26,733 nt of DNA from Bacillota bacterium (GTDB lineage Bacteria > Bacillota > Clostridia > Christensenellales > Aristaeellaceae): NCBI GenBank assembly GCA_023460055.1, contig JAEWRJ010000040.1, forward strand, positions 1 through 26,733, in the 5' to 3' direction. Below are positions 20,898-26,733 of this stretch, in pieces. The notes under the pieces were generated by a model. That model was not told where the DNA came from. It saw nothing but the letters and a program-made list of their open reading frames with translations, and did no database searches. The position numbers and the translations under genes are program-made. Each line of letters starts with the position of its first letter. Position 1 is the first letter of the stretch.

Positions 20898-21212
20898 TTA
20901 GTCAATCTGCTGGCCGCATTTTTTGCAAATGCGGGTCTTCTTGCCGTCATCCACCTTCGCGCCGGCGCGGGAGGGCTTGCCGCACTTCTGGCAGACAAGC
21001 ATCACGTTGCTGGCATCAATGGCGGCTTCTTTATGAATGATGCCGCCGGGCTGACCCTGAGCACGGGACTTCTGATGCTTGGTCACCATCGCCACGCCTT
21101 CGACCGTTACACGGCCGCTCTTGGGGTTGACGGCGAGCACTTTGCCCTTGGTACCCTTGTCCTTGCCGGAGATGACAATGACTTCATCCTTGGTCTTTAC
21201 ATGTACTTTCAT
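20898..21212 (-). CDS. rplX: 50S ribosomal protein L24 with C-terminal zinc-ribbon cysteines
   Basis: L24 is an assembly initiator that contacts the 5' end of 23S rRNA. The 104-residue protein has a KOW motif near the N-terminus (VIVISGKDKGTKGKVLAVNP) and a C-terminal extension with C74/C77 (CQKC) and C96/C99 (CKKC), a likely zinc ribbon found in many Gram-positive L24s. Start: GGAG lies 7 nt before ATG 21212 but only 1 nt before an in-frame ATG at 21218, so 21212 is chosen. Confidence 0.95.
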   Translation of the reverse strand: MKVHVKTKDEVIVISGKDKGTKGKVLAVNPKSGRVTVEGVAMVTKHQKSRAQGQPGGIIHKEAAIDASNVMLVCQKCGKPSRAGAKVDDGKKTRICKKCGQQID

Positions 21213-21224
21213 CGCCATGCTCCT

Positions 21225-21593
21225 TTACAGTACTTCCGGCGCGAGGGAAACGATCTTCATGAAGTCCTTCTCGCGCAGTTCACGGGCCACCGGCCCAAAG
21301 ATACGGGTGCCGACAGGCTGGTGATCATCCTTGATGATAACGGCTGCGTTATCATCAAAGCGGATATAGCTGCCTTCGGGGCGGCGCATGGACTTGTGCA
21401 CGCGCACAATGACTGCCTTAATGACATCGCCCTTCTTTACGGTGCCGCCGGGAGCCGCGGACTTCACGCTGGCGACGATCACATCGCCGATAGACCCGCT
21501 GCGGCGGAACGAGCCGCCCAGAACACGGATGCACATGATTTCCTTAGCGCCGGAGTTATCAGCGACCTTGAGTCGCGTTTGCGGCTGAATCAT
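21225..21593 (-). CDS. rplN: 50S ribosomal protein L14
   Basis: L14 forms an intersubunit bridge and is the binding partner of RsfS, whose gene is also in this window. The 122-residue protein is typical: MIQPQTRLKVADNSGAKEIM, VLGGS, then GDVIVASVKSA, GDVIKAVIVR and the C-terminal GTRIFGPVARELREKDFMKIVSLAPEVL. GGAGGAACCACT precedes ATG 21593. A 63-nt gap separates it from rpsQ. Confidence 0.97.
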   Translation of the reverse strand: MIQPQTRLKVADNSGAKEIMCIRVLGGSFRRSGSIGDVIVASVKSAAPGGTVKKGDVIKAVIVRVHKSMRRPEGSYIRFDDNAAVIIKDDHQPVGTRIFGPVARELREKDFMKIVSLAPEVL

Positions 21594-21656
21594 AGTGGTT
21601 CCTCCTTTATAGATTCCTCGTCATGGTGCATTGTTGCCCATGAGAGGTCGCATACA
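21594..21656 (-). promoter_or_regulatory. 63-nt gap between rpsQ and rplN with a small hairpin
   Basis: This is the only sizeable gap between the S10-type and spc-type parts. TCATGG (21621-21626) can pair with CCATGA (21638-21643) around an 11-nt loop. The rplN ribosome-binding site is at its end. No promoter is recognisable. It marks the historical S10/spc operon border. Confidence 0.35.
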
Positions 21657-21917
21657 TTACTTCGCCTTTTCGACGATCTCGACCAAGCGCCAGCGCTTAT
21701 CACGGCTGAGCGGACGGGTTTCCATCACGCGCACGGTATCGCCGATACCGCAGGCATTCTCTTCATCATGCGCCTTCAGCTTGGTTGTGCGCTTCACGAT
21801 CTTGCCGTAGAGCGGGTGACGAACCCTGGTGGTGATGGCAACGACGATGGTCTTGTCCATCTTGTCGCTGACAACCACGCCTTGCCTGGTTTTGCGAAGT
21901 CCTCTTTGCTCTGACAT
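21657..21917 (-). CDS. rpsQ: 30S ribosomal protein S17
   Basis: S17 is a primary 16S rRNA-binding OB-fold protein. The 86-residue sequence has RGLRKTRQGVVVSDKMDKTIVVAI, HPLYGKIVKRTTKLKAHDEENACGIGDTVRVMETRPLSRDKRWRLVEIVEKAK. I use ATG 21917 (MSEQRG), about seven nt after AGGAGGC. An in-frame ATG further upstream at 21935 lies before that site and is unlikely. Confidence 0.96.
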   Translation of the reverse strand: MSEQRGLRKTRQGVVVSDKMDKTIVVAITTRVRHPLYGKIVKRTTKLKAHDEENACGIGDTVRVMETRPLSRDKRWRLVEIVEKAK

Positions 21918-21938
21918 AGAATTGCCTCCTTTCACGGC

Positions 21939-22142
21939 TTACTTCTGCGCGGCCTTCTTGCCGGCTTGGGTCTGAACCGTCAGGGCGCGCGCTATGTCAC
22001 GCTTGACGGAGGATATTTGCATTGTGTTCTCCAGCTGACCGGTCGCCAGCTTGAATCGCAGGTTGAAAAGCTCGCTCTTGAGATCGGCGATCGCTGCGGT
22101 CAGTTCCTCGGGCTTCATGGCTGCAAATTCGCTCACCTTCAT
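21939..22142 (-). CDS. rpmC: 50S ribosomal protein L29
   Basis: L29 sits at the tunnel exit and contributes to the docking site for SRP and trigger factor. The 67-residue helical hairpin includes the family core DLKSELFNLRFKLATGQLEN and IARALTVQ. Its start overlaps the rplP stop by 4 bp (ATGA), so the two are translationally coupled. Confidence 0.96.
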   Translation of the reverse strand: MKVSEFAAMKPEELTAAIADLKSELFNLRFKLATGQLENTMQISSVKRDIARALTVQTQAGKKAAQK

Positions 22143-22579
22143 TGCTTCTCACCACCATTTTTCTCAATAAGTTGATCGCGGGTGTAGATCTTGGTGCGAA
22201 GGGGAAGCTTGCTGGCCGCCAGCTTAAGCGCCTGACGGGCCGTTGCTTCATCTACGCCGCCGATTTCAAACATCACGCGGCCGGGTTTGACGACTGCCAC
22301 CCAGAACTCAGGGCTGCCTTTGCCGGAGCCCATGCGGGTCTCGGCGGGCTTCTTCGTCACGGGCTTGTCGGGGAAGATCTTGATCCACACCTGGCCGCCG
22401 CGCTTGGTATGGCGGGTCAGCGCAATACGGGCGGCTTCGATCTGCTGGCTGGTAACCCAGCTGGGAGACGTGGCCACGAGGCCGATGTCGCCATAGCTGA
22501 TCGTGTTGCCGCGATGGGCTTCTCCCTTCATGCGGCCGCGAAATACCTTGCGGCGCTTCACTCTCTTAGGCATTAACAT
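22139..22579 (-). CDS. rplP: 50S ribosomal protein L16
   Basis: L16 lies near the A site and peptidyl-transferase centre. The 146-residue protein starts MLMPKRVKRRKVFRGRMKGEAHRGN and has SYGDIGLVATSPSWVTSQQIEAARIALTRH, KIFPDKPVTKKPAETRMGSGKG and FEIGGVDEATARQALKLAASKLP. The first ATG (22579) has GGAGG at 9 nt and fits the usual M-L-x-P-K-R start. It overlaps rpmC. Confidence 0.97.
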   Translation of the reverse strand: MLMPKRVKRRKVFRGRMKGEAHRGNTISYGDIGLVATSPSWVTSQQIEAARIALTRHTKRGGQVWIKIFPDKPVTKKPAETRMGSGKGSPEFWVAVVKPGRVMFEIGGVDEATARQALKLAASKLPLRTKIYTRDQLIEKNGGEKQ

Positions 22580-22581
22580 GG

Positions 22582-23253
22582 TTATTTGCCTCCTTCGCTG
22601 ACTCGGGCGGCGGTCTTCTTTGCCTTCGGCATAACCTGGCCCTTATAGATCCACACCTTCACGCCCAAACGGCCGTAGGTGGTCTTCGCTTCCGCGAAGC
22701 CGTAGTCGATGTTGGCACGCAGGGTCTGCAGGGGGATGGAGCCTTCGTGATAGTGCTCATTGCGGGCGATGTCGGAGCCATTGAGACGGCCGGACACCTT
22801 GATCTTCATTCCCTTGGCGCCGGCGCGCATCGCGCGCTGGATGGACTGTTTCATGGCCCGGCGGAAGGAAATGCGCTTTTCAAGCTGCTGGGCAACGTTC
22901 TCGGCTACCAGCTGCGCGTCACTGTCGGGGGTCTTGACCTCAAGCACATTGATGTTGACCGGGTGACCCAGCTTCTTCTCGGCATAGGCCTTCAGGTCCT
23001 CAATGCCCTTGCCGCCGCGGCCGATGATCATGCCGGGACGGCCGGTAAAGATGTTGATCGTCATCTTCGCGGCGCTGCGCTCGATATCGATACGGCTGAC
23101 GCCGGTCGAATAATACTTTTCTTTCAGGTCTTCGCGGATCTTGTAATCTTCAATCAGATTGTCAGCGAAGGTCTTCTTATCCGCGTACCAGCGCGTGCTC
23201 CAATCGAAAATCACGCCTACGCGCGCGCCGTGCGGGTTAATTTTCTGACCCAT
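22582..23253 (-). CDS. rpsC: 30S ribosomal protein S3
   Basis: S3 lines the mRNA entry tunnel and takes part in the ribosome's helicase activity. The 223-residue protein has MGQKINPHGARVGV at the start, the KH domain with GRPGMIIGRGGKGIEDLKAY, and the C-terminal RAMRAGAKGMKIKVSGRLNGSDIARNEHYHEGSIPLQTLRANIDYGFAEAKTTYGRLGVKVWIYKG. It is full length. It has the usual place between rplV and rplP. Confidence 0.97.
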   Translation of the reverse strand: MGQKINPHGARVGVIFDWSTRWYADKKTFADNLIEDYKIREDLKEKYYSTGVSRIDIERSAAKMTINIFTGRPGMIIGRGGKGIEDLKAYAEKKLGHPVNINVLEVKTPDSDAQLVAENVAQQLEKRISFRRAMKQSIQRAMRAGAKGMKIKVSGRLNGSDIARNEHYHEGSIPLQTLRANIDYGFAEAKTTYGRLGVKVWIYKGQVMPKAKKTAARVSEGGK

Positions 23254-23268
23254 TGGTATTCCTCCCTC

Positions 23269-23652
23269 TTATCGTTGATCCAGCACGACACTGATGTGGC
23301 TGGTGCGTCTGAGCATCGGTGAGGCGCTTCCGCGGCTGCGGGCAACAAAACGCTTCAGCGTGGGGCCCGGGTTGGCGTAGATCTCAGCGATGTAGAGCGA
23401 GTTGCGATCGAGATCCTGATTGTTGACAGCGTTCGCGATCGCGCTGTTAAGGAGCTTGATGACAACAGGAGAAGTAGCCTTGGGTGTAAACTGGAGAATT
23501 GCCAGCGCTTCGTCCACATTCTTGCCGCGAACCAGGTCGATGACCTGCTTGGCTTTGCGGGAGGAGACGCGCACATGCTTAACGTGCGCCTGAGGACGCT
23601 TATCCCGTTCCTGAGCGCGCTTTTCCCCTTTATTGCGGGTATTGGATGCCAT
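23269..23652 (-). CDS. rplV: 50S ribosomal protein L22
   Basis: L22 has a long loop that lines the peptide exit tunnel and is a target of macrolide-resistance mutations. The 127-residue protein has a somewhat long basic N-terminus, then HVRVSSRKAKQVIDLVRGKNVDEALAIL, KLLNSAIANAVNN and LKRFVARSRGSASPMLRRTSHISVVL, with the tunnel loop intact. No unusual deletions or duplications are visible in the loop. Confidence 0.97.
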   Translation of the reverse strand: MASNTRNKGEKRAQERDKRPQAHVKHVRVSSRKAKQVIDLVRGKNVDEALAILQFTPKATSPVVIKLLNSAIANAVNNQDLDRNSLYIAEIYANPGPTLKRFVARSRGSASPMLRRTSHISVVLDQR

Positions 23653-23672
23653 GTTTGGGTACTCCTTTCCTC

Positions 23673-23951
23673 TTACTTGCGGCCGCTTGCTTTTTCACCG
23701 GCGTGTCCGCGGAAGGTGCGGGTGGGGGCAAACTCACCCAGCTTGTGGCCGACCATGTCTTCAGTAACGTAAACCGGCACATGCTTCCTGCCGTCATGCA
23801 CGGCAATGGTATGCCCGACAAAATCCGGGAAGATGGTCGATGCGCGGGACCAAGTCCTTAAAACGGCTTTTTTGCCCGCCTTGTTCATATCTTCAACGCG
23901 CTTGAGCAGCGTTTCCTGCACATAGGGCCCTTTCTTAATTGAACGGCTCAT
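23673..23951 (-). CDS. rpsS: 30S ribosomal protein S19
   Basis: S19 pairs with S13 in the head of the small subunit. The 92-residue protein is highly typical: MSRSIKKGPYVQETLLKRV, then VLRTWSRASTIFPDFVGHTIAVHDGRKHVPVYVTEDMVGHKLGEFAPTRTFRGHAG. Standard position between rplB and rplV. Confidence 0.97.
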   Translation of the reverse strand: MSRSIKKGPYVQETLLKRVEDMNKAGKKAVLRTWSRASTIFPDFVGHTIAVHDGRKHVPVYVTEDMVGHKLGEFAPTRTFRGHAGEKASGRK

Positions 23952-23979
23952 TGATTTAGATGCCTCCCTTCATTCGTAC

Positions 23980-24813
23980 TTACTTCGAGTTGATGCGCTT
24001 GATGATCAAGCGGTTGGAATACTTCTTGTGCTTGCGGGTCTTGTATCCAAGAGCCGGCTTGCCCCAAGGAGTAACAGGTGAGGGGAGGCCGATGGGCGAC
24101 TTGCCCTCGCCGCCGCCGTGCGGGTGATCAACGGGGTTCATCACGACACCGCGGACAGTGGGCCTGATGCCCATGTGACGCTTGCGGCCGGCTTTGCCGA
24201 TGCGCACGTTCTCGTGGTCGGTATTGCCGACGGTGCCGATGGTCGCGCGGGCGATAATCGGTACCTTGCGCATTTCGCCGGAGGGCATGCGCAGCGTGGC
24301 GAAGGTGCCTTCCTTGGCCATCAGCTGGGCATAGGTGCCGGCCGAGCGGGCGATCTGGCCGCCGGCACCGGGCCGAAGCTCGATGTTGTGCACCAGGGTG
24401 CCCGTGGGGATGTTCGCCAGCTGCAGGGAGTTGCCGGGCTTGATGTCAGCCGCCTCGCTGGAGACGATCGTATCGCCCACATGCAGGCCCAAAGGAGCCA
24501 GGATGTAGCGCTTCTCGCCGTCCAGGTAGTGCAGCAGCGCGATGAAGGCCGAACGGTTGGGGTCGTACTCGATACCGGCCACCTTGGCAGGCACTTCCAG
24601 CTTGTTGCGCTTGAAGTCAATCAGGCGGTACTTCTGCTTTTCACCGCCGCCCTGATGGCGGACGCTGATCTTGCCCTGATTATTCCGGCCCGCGTTCTTT
24701 TTCTTGGGCTGCAGGAGTGATTTCTCCGGCGTTTTCTTTGTAATCTCTTCGTAAGTCAGCACCGACATAAAGCGGCGCGCCGGGGAAGTTGGTTTATAGA
24801 CACGAATTGGCAT
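23980..24813 (-). CDS. rplB: 50S ribosomal protein L2
   Basis: L2 is required for subunit association and peptidyl-transferase activity. The 277-residue protein is full length. It includes MPIRVYKPTSPARRFMSV, the basic GRNNQGKISVRHQGGGEKQKYRLIDFKR, GDTIVSSEAADIKPGNSLQLANIPTGT, and the conserved catalytic-region loop GVVMNPVDHPHGGGEGKSPIG containing the histidine corresponding to E. coli His229. Confidence 0.97.
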   Translation of the reverse strand: MPIRVYKPTSPARRFMSVLTYEEITKKTPEKSLLQPKKKNAGRNNQGKISVRHQGGGEKQKYRLIDFKRNKLEVPAKVAGIEYDPNRSAFIALLHYLDGEKRYILAPLGLHVGDTIVSSEAADIKPGNSLQLANIPTGTLVHNIELRPGAGGQIARSAGTYAQLMAKEGTFATLRMPSGEMRKVPIIARATIGTVGNTDHENVRIGKAGRKRHMGIRPTVRGVVMNPVDHPHGGGEGKSPIGLPSPVTPWGKPALGYKTRKHKKYSNRLIIKRINSK

Positions 24814-24827
24814 TTCTTACTCCTCCC

Positions 24828-25124
24828 TTAGACCATGCCTTCGAAGAACTCAATGGGCTTGGAGTCTTCGGTCAGCTTCACGTAGGCCTTCTTGACTTCG
24901 GGGGTGCGGCCGCTGGTACGGCCCTGGGTCTTGATCTTGCCGATCTGACGCAGGGTATTGACCCGCTGCACTTTGATGTCCTTAAACACCTTCTCAAGCG
25001 CCTTTTTAATCTCTACCTTGTTGGCGTCGATGGCGACTTCAAACACATACTGCTTATCGGCGATACCGTTGTAGCCCTTTTCAGTCAGGACCGGGCGCAG
25101 GATGATATCATGAGGATTTTTCAT
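24828..25124 (-). CDS. rplW: 50S ribosomal protein L23
   Basis: L23 is the main docking site for trigger factor and SRP at the tunnel exit. The 98-residue protein has DIILRPVLTEKGYNG, the KQYVFEVAIDANKVEIKKALEKVF core and the loop with TLRQIGKIKTQGRTSGRTPEVKKAYVKL. Its ATG shares one base with the rplD stop (TGATG). Confidence 0.96.
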   Translation of the reverse strand: MKNPHDIILRPVLTEKGYNGIADKQYVFEVAIDANKVEIKKALEKVFKDIKVQRVNTLRQIGKIKTQGRTSGRTPEVKKAYVKLTEDSKPIEFFEGMV

Positions 25125-25747
25125 CAGGCGTACACCTCCTCAATGCCTTTGACCGCATCCTGCAGAATGATCAGCTTGTTAGCGCGCAGGATGTCATATA
25201 CGTTCAGGGTGTTGACGTTGGTGCCCGACAAGCTCTCGATGTTGCGCGCGGCGCGGATCAGGGTCTCATCGGGGCCGGCCATCACCAGCAGGGCTTTCTT
25301 TTCGACACCCAGATCCTTGAGCATCCTGGCAACCAGCCTGGTCTTCGCTTCGCTCAGAGCGATCTTGTCCACCACGATGATATCGCCCGCGGACAACTTG
25401 CTGGACAGCGCGCTCTTCATCGCCAGGCGGCGGACCTTCTTGGGCACGTTGACCACATAATCCCTGGGCTGGGGGGCAAATACGACGCCGCCGTGGCGGA
25501 ACTGGGGCGCGCGGTTTGAATGGTGACGCGCGTTGCCGGTGCCTTTCTGGCGGTAGATCTTACGGCCGCCGCCGCGGACTTTGCCGCGGGTCAGGGCGCT
25601 TTGCGTTCCCTGGCGCTTATTGGCCAGAATGGAACGGACAACCAAATGCATGGCGGCCACGTTGGGCGTAACGGCAAAAATCTCATCAGAGAGATTCAGC
25701 TCGCCCGCTGCTTTACCCTGCATGTTAAGAACTTGAATGCTTGGCAT
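25124..25747 (-). CDS. rplD: 50S ribosomal protein L4
   Basis: L4 reaches into the exit tunnel next to L22. In E. coli it also represses the S10 operon. The 207-residue protein has the tunnel loop with TRGKVRGGGRKIYRQKGTGNARHHSNRAPQFRHGGVVFAPQPRDY, and the globular part with KKVRRLAMKSALSSKL and VNTLNVYDILRANKLIILQDAV. It is full length and couples to rplW. Confidence 0.97.
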   Translation of the reverse strand: MPSIQVLNMQGKAAGELNLSDEIFAVTPNVAAMHLVVRSILANKRQGTQSALTRGKVRGGGRKIYRQKGTGNARHHSNRAPQFRHGGVVFAPQPRDYVVNVPKKVRRLAMKSALSSKLSAGDIIVVDKIALSEAKTRLVARMLKDLGVEKKALLVMAGPDETLIRAARNIESLSGTNVNTLNVYDILRANKLIILQDAVKGIEEVYA

Positions 25748-25764
25748 AAACTCTATCCTCCTTC

Positions 25765-26406
25765 TTAGGCTTTGCAGGTGTTGCGGACAAACAGCAGGCT
25801 GTTGACCGGGCCGGGCACAGCGCCCTTGACAAGAAGCAGGTTGCGCTCGGCATCCACTTCCACCACTTCGAGGTTCTGCACGGTCACGCGCTCGACGCCG
25901 TAATGGCCGGACATGCGCTTGTTCTTGAACACGCGGCTGGGATCGGAGTTGGCGCCCATGGAGCCGACGCCGCGGTGATACTTCGAACCGTGAGTCATCG
26001 GGCCTCTGGTCTGGTTCCAGCGGTAAATAACGCCGGTGAAGCCGTGGCCCTTGCTGGTGCCGGTCACGTCGATCTTATCGCCGGCTTCAAAAACAGAAAC
26101 CCCGATGGTCTGACCGACCTGGTACTCGGCGGCATTCTCCAGCCTGAACTCACGCAGGTGACGGACGGGAGAGATGCCTGCCTTTTTGAAGTGGCCCGCG
26201 TCGGGCTTGTTCACCAGCTTCTGCGCGCGCTTTTCGTTCATCGCGTCAAAGCCGACTTGGATGGACTCATAGCCATCCTTTTCAATTGTTTTCTTTTGCA
26301 CCACGGTGCAGGGGCCTGCGAGGATCACAGTGACCGGCACCAGGCGGCCGTCGGGCAGGAATTTCTGCGTCATGCCCAACTTTTTGCCTAAAATTGCTTT
26401 TTTCAT
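25765..26406 (-). CDS. rplC: 50S ribosomal protein L3
   Basis: L3 is one of the two assembly-initiating large-subunit proteins and reaches the peptidyl-transferase centre. The 213-residue protein starts MKKAILGKKLGMTQKFLPDGRLVPVTV and has KGHGFTGVIYRWNQTRGPMTHGSKYHRGVGSMG and KRMSGHYGVERVTVQNLEVV. AGGAGGAACCATC leads into ATG 26406, which is chosen over an upstream in-frame start because of the family alignment. Confidence 0.97.
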   Translation of the reverse strand: MKKAILGKKLGMTQKFLPDGRLVPVTVILAGPCTVVQKKTIEKDGYESIQVGFDAMNEKRAQKLVNKPDAGHFKKAGISPVRHLREFRLENAAEYQVGQTIGVSVFEAGDKIDVTGTSKGHGFTGVIYRWNQTRGPMTHGSKYHRGVGSMGANSDPSRVFKNKRMSGHYGVERVTVQNLEVVEVDAERNLLLVKGAVPGPVNSLLFVRNTCKA

Positions 26407-26422
26407 GATGGTTCCTCCTGCC

Positions 26423-26731
26423 TTACAGTTTGATTTCAATTTCGACGCCGGCGGGAAGATCCAGCTTCATCATGGCGTCCACAGTCCGTGCGTTGGGGTT
26501 ATGAATATCGATCAGGCGCTTGTGCGTGCGGCGTTCGAACTGTTCGCGGCTGTCCTTGTACTTGTGCGGAGAACGGAGAATGGTGATGATCTCCTTCTCG
26601 GTGGGCAGCGGGATGGGGCCGGATACCCGCGCGCCTGTGCGCTTAGCGGTTTCCACGATCCGCTCGGCTGACTGATCGATCAAGTTGTGTTCATACGCTT
26701 TGAGCTTGATCCTGATTTTCTGATTGGCCAT
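26423..26731 (-). CDS. rpsJ: 30S ribosomal protein S10
   Basis: S10 belongs to the head of the small subunit and also acts with NusB in antitermination. The 102-residue protein is complete: MANQKIRIKLKAYEHNLIDQSAERIVETAKRTGA, then VSGPIPLPTEKEIITILRSPHKYKDSREQFERRTHKRLIDI and the end DLPAGVEIEIKL. It is the first gene of the superoperon. The window ends two bases upstream of its start, so its promoter and any S10 leader are not visible. Confidence 0.97.
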   Translation of the reverse strand: MANQKIRIKLKAYEHNLIDQSAERIVETAKRTGARVSGPIPLPTEKEIITILRSPHKYKDSREQFERRTHKRLIDIHNPNARTVDAMMKLDLPAGVEIEIKL

Positions 26732-26733
26732 TT

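Overview
The window looks like chromosomal DNA from a moderately GC-rich, Gram-positive-type bacterium. My best guess is an uncultured member of the Clostridia (Bacillota), held with moderate confidence. The reasons are near-universal AGGAGG-type Shine-Dalgarno sites, a merged S10-spc-alpha ribosomal superoperon in the order secY-adk-map-KOW protein-infA-rpmJ, a zinc-type S14, a zinc-lid adenylate kinase, and a BmrC/BmrD-like heterodimeric ABC exporter. I see no tRNA, rRNA, CRISPR array, insertion sequence or prophage.

Left region (1-7800, + strand). The window opens in the nucleotide-binding domain of the first half of a heterodimeric ABC exporter. The complete second half follows, with 8 bp of overlap. 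Bases 1-107 are an exact copy of 485-591, which points to a 484-bp tandem duplication or an assembly loop at the contig end. After a 171-bp promoter region comes a four-gene carbohydrate-type (MalEFGK-like, CUT1) ABC importer: solute-binding protein, strong hairpin, MalK-like ATPase, MalF-like permease, MalG-like permease. All three extracytoplasmic or membrane components carry unusual N-terminal additions. The binding protein has a transmembrane anchor plus a long Pro/Thr/Ala-rich linker in place of a lipobox. The first permease has an extra helix pair enclosing a domain of about 140 residues. The second permease has an extra pair of helices.

Middle region (7800-10980, - strand). A bidirectional terminator separates the importer from a convergent set of genes: a NadD-YqeK fusion (NAD synthesis plus HD-domain Ap4A hydrolase), rsfS (ribosome silencing factor), a cysteine-free ArsC/Spx-like protein, and a membrane-anchored coiled-coil protein with three exact-length 35-residue repeats and a C-terminal cytochrome b5-like domain.

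Right region (10980-26733, - strand). This is one continuous ribosomal superoperon, read from right to left: rpsJ rplC rplD rplW rplB rpsS rplV rpsC rplP rpmC rpsQ rplN rplX rplE rpsZ rpsH rplF rplR rpsE rpmD rplO secY adk map KOW infA rpmJ rpsM rpsK rpsD rpoA rplQ. It ends at a 14-bp-stem terminator. The spacing is tight, so the few larger gaps stand out. The secY-adk gap holds a long hairpin capped by UUCG. The rpmJ-rpsM gap holds a 140-nt leader with mutually exclusive stems. A perfect hairpin sits against the rpsK ribosome-binding site. infA and the KOW gene both appear to start with TTG, and rplQ carries an insertion of about 50 residues.

The best candidates for something new are the elaborated sugar importer, the coiled-coil/cytochrome b5 protein and the cysteine-less ArsC-like protein. 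The ribosomal part is conserved apart from its RNA structures and the rplQ insertion.
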